Positions 42,409-53,385 of a DNA stretch of 64,000 bases are shown in pieces. This DNA comes from Caulobacter hibisci (GTDB lineage: Bacteria; Pseudomonadota; Alphaproteobacteria; Caulobacterales; Caulobacteraceae): the NCBI RefSeq assembly GCF_016135805.1, contig NZ_JADWOX010000005.1, forward strand, positions 186,001 to 250,000. The letters are read 5' to 3'. Under the pieces are notes generated by a model. The model had not been told where the DNA came from and did no database searches. It worked only from the letters and a program-made list of their open reading frames with translations. The translations under genes and the position numbers were made by a program. Within the stretch, counting starts at the first letter, position 1; every line of letters begins with the position of its first letter.

Positions 42409-43823
42409 TTCGCCAGCGCTTCCAGCTGGCCCGGCAGGGCGTAGGCCCAGGAGGTGATGTCCCCGGCCCCCAGCAGCACCACCAGGTCGCCGCTCGTGGC
42501 TTCCGCCGCGATCAGGGCCGGCAGGGCCGCCGGGCTTTCCAGCGGCAGGGCCCGGCGGTGGCCGAACTTCTTGAGGCCCTCGACCAGGTGGTCGCGATCG
42601 ACCCCCTCGATCGGCTGCTCGCCGGCCGTGTAGACGTCGGCGACGACCACTGTGTCGGCGTCGTTGAAGCAGCTGCTGAACTCGGTCATCAGGTCGCGCA
42701 GGCGGGTGTAGCGGTGCGGCTGGACCACGGCGATCACCTTGCCCTGGCTGACCGCGCGGGCGGCCTTGAGCACGGCGGCGATCTCGACCGGGTGGTGGCC
42801 GTAGTCGTCGACCACGCGGATGCCATTGGCGACGCCCGTGGTCGTGAACCGGCGCTTGACCCCGCCGAAGGCCGCCAGACCCGCGCGGATGCCCTCGGCG
42901 TCGACGCCCAGCTCGCGGGCCACGGCCACGGCGGCGGTGGCGTTGAGCACGTTATGGTGGCCAGCCATCGGCATCTTCAGGCCTTCGTAGCGGATCGTCT
43001 CGCCCTCCAGCGGCGAGATGGCGATGTCGAAGCTGGCGCCCTCGGGGCCCATCTCGACGTTGGAGACGCGCACTTCCGCCTGCGGGTTGGTGCCGTAGGT
43101 GACCAGGCGGCGGTTCTCGATCCGCGAGGTCAGGGCCTGCACTTCCGGATGGTCGGTGCAGACGGCGGCGAAACCGTAGAACGGGATGTTCTCGATGAAG
43201 TCCTGGAAGCCCTTCTTCACCGCGTCGAAGTCGCCCCAGTGATCCAGGTGCTCGGCGTCGATATTGGTGACGATGGCCACCGTCGACTTCAGCTTCAGGA
43301 ACGAGCCGTCGCTCTCGTCGGCCTCGACGACGATCCAGTCGCCCTCGCCGACCTTGGCGTTGGTGCCGTAGGCGTTGATGATGCCGCCGTTGACCACGGT
43401 CGGGTCCAGGCCGCCGGCGTCGAGCAGGGCCGCGACCATCGAGGTCGTGGTCGTCTTGCCATGCGTGCCGCCCACGGCCACGGAAAACTGAAGGCGCATC
43501 AGCTCGGCCAGCATCTCGGCGCGGCGAACCAGCGGCAGGCGCTTGTCGCGGCCGGCGGCCATCTCGACGTTGTCGGCCTTGATCGCCGTCGAATAGACGA
43601 TCGCCGAAGCGCCTTCGACGTTGCTGGCGTCCTGGCCGATGAAGATGCGCGCGCCCAGCTTCTCGAGCCGCTCGGTGTTGGCGCTGGCTTTCGCATCACT
43701 GCCCTGCACGGTGTAGCCGATGCGGATCATGATCTCGGCGATGCCGGACATGCCGATGCCGCCGATGCCGATGAAGTGCACGGGGCCGAGTTCGAAGGGG
43801 ACGGGGCGTCGACGCTGGATCAT
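42405..43823 (-). CDS. murC: MurC, UDP-N-acetylmuramate-L-alanine ligase
   Basis: The 472-aa Mur ligase adds L-alanine to UDP-MurNAc using ATP. The N-terminal Rossmann part begins [20 protein letters not shown]. The ATP loop is [20 protein letters not shown], followed by [26 protein letters not shown] and the C-terminal [20 protein letters not shown]. All family motifs and the length fit. It is divergent from lepA by about 100 bases. Its stop overlaps the next gene as GTGA. The expected dcw neighbours murG/ftsW upstream are missing here. Confidence 0.96.
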   Translation of the reverse strand: MIQRRRPVPFELGPVHFIGIGGIGMSGIAEIMIRIGYTVQGSDAKASANTERLEKLGARIFIGQDASNVEGASAIVYSTAIKADNVEMAAGRDKRLPLVRRAEMLAELMRLQFSVAVGGTHGKTTTTSMVAALLDAGGLDPTVVNGGIINAYGTNAKVGEGDWIVVEADESDGSFLKLKSTVAIVTNIDAEHLDHWGDFDAVKKGFQDFIENIPFYGFAAVCTDHPEVQALTSRIENRRLVTYGTNPQAEVRVSNVEMGPEGASFDIAISPLEGETIRYEGLKMPMAGHHNVLNATAAVAVARELGVDAEGIRAGLAAFGGVKRRFTTTGVANGIRVVDDYGHHPVEIAAVLKAARAVSQGKVIAVVQPHRYTRLRDLMTEFSSCFNDADTVVVADVYTAGEQPIEGVDRDHLVEGLKKFGHRRALPLESPAALPALIAAEATSGDLVVLLGAGDITSWAYALPGQLEALAK

Positions 43824-43925
43824 GGGGTCGGATTAGACGATTTGGCGCGCCGCGTGAACGGGGTCGATGACGCAAACCCGTCACGGGCCCTCGCGAAGCG
43901 GGCCAAATGTGATAGACGCACGCGA

Positions 43926-45734
<1,809 letters not shown>

Positions 45735-45739
45735 TCGGC

Positions 45740-45811
45740 GGGGCTTTCGCCCCTCCCCTGTGTAAAACCAGATCCGACGACCGCGGCCATCCCTGGATGA
45801 GCCGCGGTTTT
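45740..45811. terminator. Terminator region between lepA and a convergent secreted-protein gene
   Basis: A small GGGGC-TTTC-GCCCC stem at 45740-45753 is followed by the larger stem ACCGCGGC (45780-45787) with GCCGCGGT (45801-45808) and TTTTCG. The second stem with its T-run is a good intrinsic terminator for lepA. It may also serve the minus-strand gene ending at 45820. Confidence 0.75.
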
Positions 45812-45819
45812 CGTTTCGG

Positions 45820-46374
45820 TCAAGACTTGCGGGCGACCAGGATCGTCAGGGCGGCGTCGCCGGCGCCGGAGATCTGCACCACATGGTCGCCGGGCGTCAG
45901 GTCGAAGCTGACGATCTTGCGGACGCTCGAGCAGGCCGGCCCGTGGCCGTGGCCCACCGAACGCAGCGCCGCGCCGTCCTTCAGCACGTCGATCCAGGCG
46001 GCCGAGCCCAGGGCCACGGCGTAGACGCCGGCCGTTTCGACCCGCAGGTAGAACAGCCCGCCCCAGCTGGCGACGTCGCCCGCCTTTTCTGGCGAGCTGG
46101 GATAGGCCACGTCCGGCGTCGGCGACAGGGCCGCGGCATAGGCCTGGCCGGGGACGAGCGCCGCTTTGGACAAGCCCGCAGTCGAGGTCGCCGCCGCAAG
46201 CGGGGCCCGGGCCGACCAGGCGGCCAGTTCTGGCGGCAGGCTGGCCTCGGCGCCGGCGCCGGCGCAGGCAGGCGCGGCCGGGGTCGGCGTGGCCTGGGCG
46301 AACGCGGCCGGCCCGGTCAGGGCCAGACCGGCCGCCAGCAGCGGCGCGGCGAAAGAAGCGAACCGGGGAAGCAT
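45820..46374 (-). CDS. Uncharacterised secreted protein, 184 aa
   Basis: The protein has a signal peptide (APLLAAGLALTGPAAFA, about residues 8-26) and a Pro/Ala-rich linker. A beta-rich domain follows: WGGLFYLRVETAGVYAVALGSAAWIDVL, GHGHGPACSSVRKIVSFDLTPGDHVVQISGAGDAALTILVARKS. Two cysteines (near residues 35 and 150) may pair in the periplasm. The alternating pattern resembles small carbohydrate-binding or jelly-roll folds, but I do not recognise a family. ATG 46372-46374 follows GGAG. It is convergent with lepA and divergent from the GST gene. Confidence 0.7.
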   Translation of the reverse strand: MLPRFASFAAPLLAAGLALTGPAAFAQATPTPAAPACAGAGAEASLPPELAAWSARAPLAAATSTAGLSKAALVPGQAYAAALSPTPDVAYPSSPEKAGDVASWGGLFYLRVETAGVYAVALGSAAWIDVLKDGAALRSVGHGHGPACSSVRKIVSFDLTPGDHVVQISGAGDAALTILVARKS

Positions 46375-46493
46375 GGCGATCTCCGTTATGCAGCCCCAAT
46401 ACATAACGAGTCGCGCCGGCGCATCCGACCATTTTTCAGCAGCGCACCCGGCGGCGGCGGTGCTAGGTATCGCGGCGATTGCAGGAGGACCGC

Positions 46494-47120
46494 ATGCTCA
46501 AGATCCTCGGCCGCACCTCGTCGCTGAACGTGCGCAAGGTGCTGTGGACTTGCGACGAGCTGGGCCTGGCCTATGAGCGCGAGGACTGGGGGGCGGGCTA
46601 CGCCTCGACGAAGGATCCGGCCTTCCTGGCGCTCAATCCCAACGCCCTGGTGCCGGTGATCCTCGACGAGCACGGGCCACTGTGGGAATCCAACACCATC
46701 TGCCGCTACCTGGCCTCGCGCCACGATATCGGCCAGGCCTTGCTGCCCAATGAGCCCCGCGCCCGGGCCGGGGTCGAGCAGTGGATGGACTGGCAGGCGA
46801 CCGAGCTCAACACCGCCTGGCGCTACGCCTTCGCCGGCCTCGTGCGCCGTATGCCGGGCTTCGACGATCCCGAGCAGATCGCCGCCAGCGTCCGCGCCTG
46901 GAACGCCGCCATGACGGTGCTGGAGCGCCAGCTCGACCGCACCGGCGCCTTCGCGGCCGGCGAGGCCTTCACCCTGGCCGACATCGTGCTGGGCGTTTCC
47001 GTCCACCGCTGGGCCGCCTCCCCCATCGACCGCGACATGCTGCCGGCGGTCGCAGCCTACTATGTGCGCCTGCGCGGTCGCGCCGCCTTCGGGCCGTGGG
47101 CGCTGGACGAGGTTCCCTGA
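46494..47120 (+). CDS. Glutathione S-transferase family protein
   Basis: A 208-aa GST. The thioredoxin-like N-terminal domain reads MLKILGRTSSLNVRKVLWTCDELGLAYEREDW, with the catalytic Ser in the TSSLNVRKV turn. It continues NPNALVPVILDEHGPLWESNTICRYLA, the glutathione-binding cis-Pro and Glu-Ser pair. The C-terminal helical domain has FAAGEAFTLADIVLGVSVHRW, the N-capping/hydrophobic staple region. ATG 46494 is preceded by AGGAGG at ideal spacing. It would conjugate or reduce substrates in the cytoplasm; its target is unknown. It is monocistronic or linked to the next small gene. Confidence 0.92.
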   Translation: MLKILGRTSSLNVRKVLWTCDELGLAYEREDWGAGYASTKDPAFLALNPNALVPVILDEHGPLWESNTICRYLASRHDIGQALLPNEPRARAGVEQWMDWQATELNTAWRYAFAGLVRRMPGFDDPEQIAASVRAWNAAMTVLERQLDRTGAFAAGEAFTLADIVLGVSVHRWAASPIDRDMLPAVAAYYVRLRGRAAFGPWALDEVP

Positions 47121-47188
47121 GGCCCCTCGCCTCGGCGCCGCTTCCAGCAGACGGGACGCGGGGCGCCTGGGCGTGCTAAAGCGCCCGG

Positions 47189-47365
47189 ATGACCGACGAG
47201 ATTAACGACGCTCCGCCGAACGAAACCCCGATGCAGCGCGCCCTGCGCCTGAAGAAGGCCGCCCAGGGCCGCCATGGCCATGGCGCCAAGGCCTCCAGCG
47301 GCAAGGTCGATCGGGCCGACGCCGCCGCCCCGACCGGCAAGTCCCGCCCCTGGATGACGCGCTAG
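47189..47365 (+). CDS. Small basic protein, 58 aa
   Basis: ATG 47189 opens 58 codons ending TAG 47363-47365. The peptide MTDEINDAPPNETPMQRALR continues into a basic, Ala/Gly/His-rich stretch (LKKAAQGRHGHGAKASSGK) and ends KSRPWMTR. The layout, acidic N-terminus then lysine/arginine-rich, and codon use like its neighbours suggest a real small gene. It has no strong ribosome site. It lies between GST and GNAT genes on the same strand. The function is unknown. Confidence 0.55.
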   Translation: MTDEINDAPPNETPMQRALRLKKAAQGRHGHGAKASSGKVDRADAAAPTGKSRPWMTR

Positions 47366-47377
47366 GGTCCAGATTCC

Positions 47378-47875
47378 ATGACCATCCGCCTCGAACGCCC
47401 CGAAGACATCGCCGCCATCGGCGCGGTGACCACGGCCGCGTTCGAGGGCCGCCCCTACAGCAGCCAGACCGAGGCCCTGATCGTCGACGCCCTGCGCGCG
47501 GCCGGGGCCCTGTCGCTGTCGTTGGTGGCCCAGGCGGACGACGGCGAGATCGTCGGCCATATCGCCTTCTCGCCGGTCGACATCGCGATCTCGGCCGGCG
47601 ACTGGTACGGCCTGGGCCCCGTCTCGGTGGCGCCCGGCCGCCAGAAGGAAGGCCACGGCCAGGCCCTGATCCGCGAGGGACTGGAGCGACTGCAGGCCAT
47701 GGGCGCGGCTGGCTGCGTGCTGCTGGGCTCTCCGCTCTACTATGCCCGTTTCGGCTTCGAGACCGACGAGGCCCTGACCTACGGCGGCGAAGCCTCGCCC
47801 TACCTGCAGCGCCTGGTCTTCAAGGGCCGCCCGCCGCGCGGGTCGGTGACCTATCACATGGCGTTCGGGGCTTAG
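47378..47875 (+). CDS. GNAT family N-acetyltransferase
   Basis: A 165-aa acetyltransferase. The GNAT fold is clear: MTIRLERPEDIAAIGAVTTAAF, SLVAQADDGEIVGHIAFSPVDI and the acetyl-CoA loop LGPVSVAPGRQKEGHGQALIREGLERLQAMG. The Q/RxxGxG/A pattern is partly altered to RQKEGHGQA. LLGSPLYYARFGFETDEAL follows, then the C-terminal YLQRLVFKGRPPRGSVTYHMAFGA. This resembles the YhbS-type subgroup. The substrate is unknown. It starts 12 bases after the small basic gene and is probably co-transcribed with it. Confidence 0.88.
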   Translation: MTIRLERPEDIAAIGAVTTAAFEGRPYSSQTEALIVDALRAAGALSLSLVAQADDGEIVGHIAFSPVDIAISAGDWYGLGPVSVAPGRQKEGHGQALIREGLERLQAMGAAGCVLLGSPLYYARFGFETDEALTYGGEASPYLQRLVFKGRPPRGSVTYHMAFGA

Positions 47876-47884
47876 GGCCCTCCC

Positions 47885-49015
47885 CTACTTCCCCACGAAC
47901 CACGCCTTCAGCCGCTCAACCTCCGCCGGGCTGACCGGGATCACCGCCCCGTGCTTGGGGCTCTGGAAGTTGGTCGCCTTCATCGGCGAGCCCGGGTCGT
48001 TGAAACGGCCCAGGTTCCTGTAGTGAACGAAGTCGGTGGTCTCCGAGAAGCCCATGTTGTTCGGCTTGGCTCCGAACACGTCGTACATCAAGACATAGGC
48101 GCCACTCCCCGCCCGCCGCCACAGGGTCGGGGCCTCGGCGGCGACGGCTTCGGGATCGATCTTGCCGGGCTCATAGACATAGCCGCCGGTCAGGCTCTTC
48201 GACGTCGCGTGGCGGATGCCGGCGGGCTTGTCGTAGCCCACCGCGAACAGATGGTAGGTGTCGCCGACCTTGGTGATGTCGCCGTCGATCAGGCTCTGGG
48301 CCGGGTCGGGATGGGCCAGCAGCGGCTTGGGCTGGGTGGTCAGGGTGGTGAAGGCCTCATCGGCATAGGCGTAGGCCAGAGAGTTGCGGCCCGCGCCGAC
48401 CCGGGTCGTGAAATAGACCATCATCGCCTTGCGCTCGGGATCGTAGATCGTCTCGGGCGCCCAGGCGCAGCCGATGTCGCCCAGCTGCGGAAACAGCTTG
48501 TCGACCCGCACGATGGCGTGGGTCCAGTGAACCAGGTCGTACGACTTCATCAGGATCAGGGCTCGGTTGTTGCCCCAGCCGTAGTCCTTTTCCGGCCGCT
48601 CCCACGGATCGGCGCGCAGGCCCTTCTGCTTGGCGTAGATGTGCAGGTCGGTCAGGGCCAGGTAGAAGGCGCCGTCGGGGCCGCGCACGATATGCGGATC
48701 GCGCACGCCCTTCTGCTCGGCCACGCCCTCGCCGCGCAGCACCGGCTCGCCATTGTTGACGTCGGTGAAGACGTAGCCGTCGGGCGAGGTGGCGAAGTGG
48801 ACCGAGTGGGTCTCGTCCTTGAAATAGACCATCAGATAGGCGGTCTGGGCCGAGGCGGGCGGAATGGCCTTGCGGGCGGAGGGCTTGAGGCTGGAGACGA
48901 TCTCGACCTGCTTGCCCGTGGGAGCGGCCAAGGCAGGCGTCGTGCCCAGCAACGCCAGCGCCAGGGCCGATGCGCAGATGCCGAGCGAGCGCCGGCGCCA
49001 GGCGTTGAAGCCCAT
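47885..49015 (-). CDS. Secreted GH43-like five-bladed propeller glycosidase
   Basis: The 376-aa protein has a signal peptide (SLGICASALALALLGTTPALAA) and a five-bladed beta-propeller with the GH43/GH117-type features: TAYLMVYFKDETHSVHFATSPDGYVFTDVN, GVRDPHIVRGPDGAFYLALTDL, APETIYDPERKAMMVYFTTRV and LIDGDITKVGDTYHLFAVG. These supply candidate Asp and Glu catalytic residues. It probably removes arabinose, xylose or related sugars from plant polysaccharides. ATG 49013-49015 is used; a longer in-frame stretch precedes the signal peptide. It stands alone, convergent with the GNAT gene by 10 bases. Confidence 0.85.
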   Translation of the reverse strand: MGFNAWRRRSLGICASALALALLGTTPALAAPTGKQVEIVSSLKPSARKAIPPASAQTAYLMVYFKDETHSVHFATSPDGYVFTDVNNGEPVLRGEGVAEQKGVRDPHIVRGPDGAFYLALTDLHIYAKQKGLRADPWERPEKDYGWGNNRALILMKSYDLVHWTHAIVRVDKLFPQLGDIGCAWAPETIYDPERKAMMVYFTTRVGAGRNSLAYAYADEAFTTLTTQPKPLLAHPDPAQSLIDGDITKVGDTYHLFAVGYDKPAGIRHATSKSLTGGYVYEPGKIDPEAVAAEAPTLWRRAGSGAYVLMYDVFGAKPNNMGFSETTDFVHYRNLGRFNDPGSPMKATNFQSPKHGAVIPVSPAEVERLKAWFVGK

Positions 49016-49152
49016 CGGTAGTCCTCCCCTGACGCGTGGGCTTTCCCACCGCGGGGCCATTTGTCTGACTTATTCCCGGAAGCGCAAGCGCCGACGTTGT
49101 GGGCGTGCTCGCGGGGCGCTAGCTAGAGAACCGCATTTTGCAGGAGTCGGCT

Positions 49153-49302
49153 TTGCGCCTCACCCTTTCGCTCGCCGTGCTGCTGGTCATGACCGGCTGC
49201 ACGACCATCACCTACAACTGCAATGTCCCGGGCAGCTGTCCGGGCGTGCAGAAGGCGGGGCTGTCGGCGACGCTGATCAACAAGCCTGAGGCCCGGCCGT
49301 AA
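49153..49302 (+). CDS. Small lipoprotein, 49 aa
   Basis: TTG 49153-49155 follows CAGGAG six bases away and begins RLTLSLAVLLVMTGCTTI. That is a short signal with lipobox VMTG-Cys. The mature part is about 34 residues with two further cysteines (YNCNVPGSCPG) and ends KPEARP. It is too short for ordinary gene finders and has no recognised family. It is convergent with flhA, eight bases apart. A lipid-anchored, disulfide-bonded peptide in the envelope is the simplest reading. Confidence 0.6.
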   Translation: MRLTLSLAVLLVMTGCTTITYNCNVPGSCPGVQKAGLSATLINKPEARP

Positions 49303-49309
49303 AGCCGGC

Positions 49310-51427
49310 CTAGACCATCCCCACCGTCTTCAGACGGGCGCGGGGGTGGATCTCGTTCTGGCTCATCACCACGGTCTGGCCGCGGAAGCGCTCGATGATC
49401 GAGCGCACGTAGGGCCGGATGGCCGGGCTGGTCAGCAGCACCGGCGACTCGCCCTGCAGGGCGGCGCGCTCGAAGGTGTCGCGGACGCCGCGGATGAACT
49501 CCTGCAGGCGCGAGGGGGCCAGGGCCAGCTGCTTGTCCTCGCCGGGGCCGATCAAGGCTTCGGCGAAGGCCTGCTCCCAGTCGCCCGACAGGGTGATGAT
49601 CGGCAGGGCGCCGTCGTCGCCGCGATTGACCCAGCACAGCTGGCGGGCCAGGCGGGCGCGGACCTGCTCGACCAGCTGGGTGACCGAGCTGGTGTGCGGG
49701 GCGGCCTCGCCGATGCCTTCCAGGATCTGCGGCAGGTCGCGGATCGACACGCGCTCCTTCAGCAGGGCCTGCAGCACGCGCTGGATCGTGGCGGCGTTGA
49801 CCACCGACGGGATCATGTCGTCGACCAGCTTCTTCTGGTTCTCCGGCAGCTCCTTCAGCAGCTTCTGCACCTCGGCGTAGGAGAGCAGGTCGGCCATGTT
49901 CTCCTTGAGGATCTCGGTCAGGTGCGTGGTCAGCACGGTGGCCGGATCGACGACGGTGTAGCCGCGGAAGGTGGCTTCCTCGCGCAGGTCGTCCGAAACC
50001 CAGGTGGCCGGCAGGCCGAAGGCGGGCTCGCGCACGTGCTCGCCCGGCAGCTCCACCTGGCCGCCGCGCGGGTCCATGGCCATCAGGTGGCCCAGGCGCA
50101 CTTCGCCCAGGCCCGCTTCCATCTCCTTGATGCGGATGGCGTAGCCCTGGTTGGCCAGGCGCATGTTGTCGAGAATGCGCACGGGCGGCATGACGAAGCC
50201 GAACTCGGTGGCCAGGGTCTTGCGCAGGGCGCGGATCTGGTCGGTCAGGCGGCGGCCTTCCAGGTCGTTGATCAGGGTCAGCAGGCCGTAGCCCAGCTCG
50301 ATCTTGACGTCGTCGATGGCCAGGGCCGCGCTGATCGGCTCTTCCTCGGGCTCGGACGGCGCGTCGGCGGCGGCCTGGGCCGCCGCCGCGGCCGCCTCCT
50401 TGGCCGGGGCCAGCTTTGCCGCCTGGGCCCTCCGATAGGCCAGATAGCCAGCGCCGACCGCCAGGCCGGCGAAGGGCAGGATCGGCATGCCGGGGATCAG
50501 GGCGATGACGCCCGACGAGGCCGAGACCATGCCCAGGGCGACCGGGTTCATGGCCAGCTGGGTGGTCAGGGCCTTGTCGGCGCTGCCTTCGACGCCGGCC
50601 TTGGAGACCACCAGACCGGCGGCGATCGAGATGATCAGGGCCGGGATCTGGCTGACCAGGCCGTCGCCGATGGTCATCAGGGTGTAGGTCGAGGCCGCCT
50701 CGCCGATCGGCACCTTGTGCTGCACGACGCCGATCAGGATGCCGCCGACGATGTTGATGCCGGTGATGATCAGGCCGGCGACGGCGTCGCCCTTCACGAA
50801 CTTGCTGGCGCCGTCCATGGCGCCGAAGAAGGTGCTTTCCTGCTCCAGCTCCTTGCGGCGGAGCTTGGCGCCTTCCTGGTCGATCAGGCCGGTCGACAGG
50901 TCGGCGTCGATGGCCATCTGCTTGCCGGGCATGGCGTCCAGGGTGAAGCGGGCCGCGACTTCAGCGATCCGGCCCGAACCCTTGGTGACGACCATGAAGT
51001 TCACCACCACCAGGATGATGAAGACGATGACGCCGATGACGAAGTTGCCCTGCATCATCAGGTTGCCGAAGGCGGCGATGACCGCGCCGGCCCCGTGGCC
51101 GCCCTCGTGACCATTGCCCAGGATCAGGCGGGTCGAGGCGATGTTGAGGCCCAGGCGATACAGGGTCGCGACCAGCAGGACGGTCGGGAACGAGGTGAAT
51201 TCCAGCGGCTTCTTGATCAGCACCGCCGTCATCAGGATCAGCACCGAGCCGGTCAGCGACACGGCCAGCAGGATGTCCAGCAGGAACGGCGGGACCGGCA
51301 GGATCAGCAGGACGATGATGCCGACGACGCCGACGGCCAGGCCCATCTCGCCGCGCAGAATGCCTTCCCACAGCGACTTGGCGCTGGGCAGGGAGGTTCC
51401 GGCCTTGGGGGCGGCGGCGTCAGCCAT
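49310..51427 (-). CDS. flhA: FlhA, flagellar type III export gate protein
   Basis: The 705-aa FlhA forms the nonameric export gate. The N-terminal half has eight helices with LPVPPFLLDILLAVSLTGSVLILM, PTVLLVATLYRLGLNIASTRLIL and the conserved cytoplasmic loop AEVAARFTLDAMPGKQMAIDADLSTGLID. The C-terminal half is the soluble docking domain (VLTTHLTEILKENMADLLSYAEVQKLL). The length and order are normal. It follows flbD by 143 bases on the same strand, as the last gene of the fliF cluster. ATG 51425-51427 follows AAGG. Confidence 0.96.
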   Translation of the reverse strand: MADAAAPKAGTSLPSAKSLWEGILRGEMGLAVGVVGIIVLLILPVPPFLLDILLAVSLTGSVLILMTAVLIKKPLEFTSFPTVLLVATLYRLGLNIASTRLILGNGHEGGHGAGAVIAAFGNLMMQGNFVIGVIVFIILVVVNFMVVTKGSGRIAEVAARFTLDAMPGKQMAIDADLSTGLIDQEGAKLRRKELEQESTFFGAMDGASKFVKGDAVAGLIITGINIVGGILIGVVQHKVPIGEAASTYTLMTIGDGLVSQIPALIISIAAGLVVSKAGVEGSADKALTTQLAMNPVALGMVSASSGVIALIPGMPILPFAGLAVGAGYLAYRRAQAAKLAPAKEAAAAAAQAAADAPSEPEEEPISAALAIDDVKIELGYGLLTLINDLEGRRLTDQIRALRKTLATEFGFVMPPVRILDNMRLANQGYAIRIKEMEAGLGEVRLGHLMAMDPRGGQVELPGEHVREPAFGLPATWVSDDLREEATFRGYTVVDPATVLTTHLTEILKENMADLLSYAEVQKLLKELPENQKKLVDDMIPSVVNAATIQRVLQALLKERVSIRDLPQILEGIGEAAPHTSSVTQLVEQVRARLARQLCWVNRGDDGALPIITLSGDWEQAFAEALIGPGEDKQLALAPSRLQEFIRGVRDTFERAALQGESPVLLTSPAIRPYVRSIIERFRGQTVVMSQNEIHPRARLKTVGMV

Positions 51428-51570
51428 GGAGAGCCTTATCGCAGTCTATGGGGTCGAACCGTCCCGCTTGAAGCGATTTGGGGCGGCTCGCCATCTCCTT
51501 AATCCAAATTAGCCATGTTCGGCGCCGGACCGATCGTCGCGGGCGCCGAACGGCGTTACGCACTTAAGGT

Positions 51571-52953
51571 TTAGGCGGCGGCGCCCACGCCACCCTGCGG
51601 CGGCGGGACGCTGACGCCAGCGTCGCCGTATTCCTTGAGCTTGTTGCGCAGGGTGCGGATCGAGATGCCCAGGATGTTGGCCGCGTGGGTGCGGTTGCCT
51701 AGGCAGTGCTCCAGGGTGTCGATGATCAGGGTCTGCTCCATCTCGGCGACCGTCTGGCCGACGAAATTGCGCGTCGCCGCCGAGGCCACGGCCTCGGCCG
51801 CCGCCATCGAGGCGCCGCGGGCCACGGCCGCATCCGGCGCGGGGGCCAGGGGCTGGCCGTCCGGCAGGCGGATAGCGAATTCCTCGATCTCCGGGCCGGT
51901 CGACAGCAGCACCGCGCGGTGCATGGCGTTTTCCAGCTCGCGGACGTTACCCGGCCAGCGGTGGGCGATCAGGCGGCGCTTGGCCTCGGCCGAGATCGAC
52001 TTCAGGTCGATGCCGTTGGCGGCCGAGTACTTCTTCACGAAGTGCTCGCACAGATTCAGGATGTCGCCCGGGCGCTCGCGCAGGGGCGGCAGGGCCAGGT
52101 TCACGACGTTCAGGCGGTAGAGCAGGTCTTCGCGGAACACGCCTTCCTTGACCGCATCGACGAGGTTGCGGTTGCTGGTGGCGAGGATGCGGATGTCGAC
52201 CTTGACCGGCTTGGTGCCGCCGACGCGGTCGATCTCGCGCTCCTGGATGGCGCGCAGCAGCTTGGCCTGCAGGCGCACGTCCATTTCGCTGATTTCGTCC
52301 AGCAGCAGGGTGCCGCCGTTGGCTTCCTCGAACTTGCCGATGCGGCGCGCCAGGGCGCCGGTGAAGGCCCCCTTCTCGTGGCCGAACAGCTCGCTTTCCA
52401 GCAGGTTCTCGGGGATGGCGGCGCAGTTGACGCTGATGAACGGCGCCTTGGCCCGACGCGACTTGGCGTGGACGTGGCGGGCCATCACTTCCTTACCCGA
52501 GCCGCTTTCGCCGGTGATCAGGATCGAGGCGTCGGACGGCGCGACCTGGTCGGCCAGCTTGATCACCTGCTCCATGTTCGGGTCGCGGGCGATCATCGGG
52601 CGGTTGTCGTCGGTCACCGCGGCCAGGACGGCGGCGATCAGCTCTGCGTCCGGCGGCAGCGGGATGAATTCCTTGGCCCCGGCCTTGATGGCGGCGGCGG
52701 CGCGCATCGGGTCGGCGTCGACGCCGCAGGCCACGACCGGCACCCGGATGCGCTCGCTCTCGTTGGCTAGGATCAGGCCGGCGATGTCGAGGCCGTAGTC
52801 GACCATCATCAGGTCGGCGCCCTGCCCCGCCCGCAGCGCGTTGGTCGCCTGCTCCGTGGTCTCGACGTGCGAGACCTTGGCCCCCGCGTTCATCGCCATC
52901 TTCACGGCGACCGAGAGCTGACCGTTCAGTTTACCAACGACCAAGAGGCGCAT
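51571..52953 (-). CDS. flbD: FlbD, sigma-54-dependent flagellar regulator
   Basis: A 460-aa bacterial enhancer-binding protein. The N-terminal receiver-like domain (residues 1-110) is degenerate, as known for Caulobacter FlbD. The AAA+ core has Walker A ITGESGSGKEVMARH, the sigma-54 contact loop GHEKGAFTGALARR and Walker B GGTLLLDEISEMD. A Fis-type helix-turn-helix ends the protein (GNRTHAANILGISIRTLRNKLKEYG). FlbD turns on class III/IV flagellar genes and represses fliF; FliX is its usual partner but is not in this window. Sites for it are proposed in the fliK-flgK intergenic region. It lies 94 bases after fliN. Confidence 0.96.
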   Translation of the reverse strand: MRLLVVGKLNGQLSVAVKMAMNAGAKVSHVETTEQATNALRAGQGADLMMVDYGLDIAGLILANESERIRVPVVACGVDADPMRAAAAIKAGAKEFIPLPPDAELIAAVLAAVTDDNRPMIARDPNMEQVIKLADQVAPSDASILITGESGSGKEVMARHVHAKSRRAKAPFISVNCAAIPENLLESELFGHEKGAFTGALARRIGKFEEANGGTLLLDEISEMDVRLQAKLLRAIQEREIDRVGGTKPVKVDIRILATSNRNLVDAVKEGVFREDLLYRLNVVNLALPPLRERPGDILNLCEHFVKKYSAANGIDLKSISAEAKRRLIAHRWPGNVRELENAMHRAVLLSTGPEIEEFAIRLPDGQPLAPAPDAAVARGASMAAAEAVASAATRNFVGQTVAEMEQTLIIDTLEHCLGNRTHAANILGISIRTLRNKLKEYGDAGVSVPPPQGGVGAAA

Positions 52954-53047
52954 TGTCTTGTCTCCGGGCGGCCCTTCCGGACCGATCTTCTACTGCTTCG
53001 CCCTGTTTTCGAAGGGCGCGGACTACGAGGGACTTCGAAACCGGGGC

Positions 53048-53380
53048 TTAGCCCGCGGCGTCGCCGTCCTTGATGATTTCCGTCATGGTCACCCCCAGGC
53101 GCTCGTCGACGACGACGACCTCGCCCCGGGCGACCAAGCGGTTGTTGACGTAGATGTCGATCGCCTCGCCGACCTTGCGGTCGAGCTCGAGGATCGAGCC
53201 GGCCTGCAGCTGCAGCAGCTGCGCCACCGACATGTTGGAGCGGCCGAGCACGGCCGAGATGTTGACGGGAACGTCGAACACCGGGGCCAGGTCGGAAGCG
53301 ATCTTGTCGCTCAGCTCGACCGGGATCTCCGAGGCCAGCATGCCGCCGTTGAAGTCGTTCAGGGTGAGGTCGTCGGACAT
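53048..53380 (-). CDS. fliN: FliN, flagellar switch C-ring protein
   Basis: A 110-aa protein. The C-terminal SpoA/FliN domain is complete: VFDVPVNISAVLGRSNMSVAQLLQLQAGSILELDRKVGEAIDIYVNNRLVARGEVVVVDERLGVTMTEII. FliN forms the bottom of the C-ring and docks the FliH/FliI export complex. The short N-terminal part (MSDDLTLNDFNGGMLASEIPV) is typical of the short alphaproteobacterial form. It lies five bases after flbE, so co-translation is likely. Confidence 0.95.
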   Translation of the reverse strand: MSDDLTLNDFNGGMLASEIPVELSDKIASDLAPVFDVPVNISAVLGRSNMSVAQLLQLQAGSILELDRKVGEAIDIYVNNRLVARGEVVVVDERLGVTMTEIIKDGDAAG

Positions 53381-53385
53381 GGCGG

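Noticed and set aside
42558-43925. Upstream extension of the lepA frame across murC
   Set aside because: LepA homology begins exactly at [21 protein letters not shown] (43926); the extension is antisense to murC.
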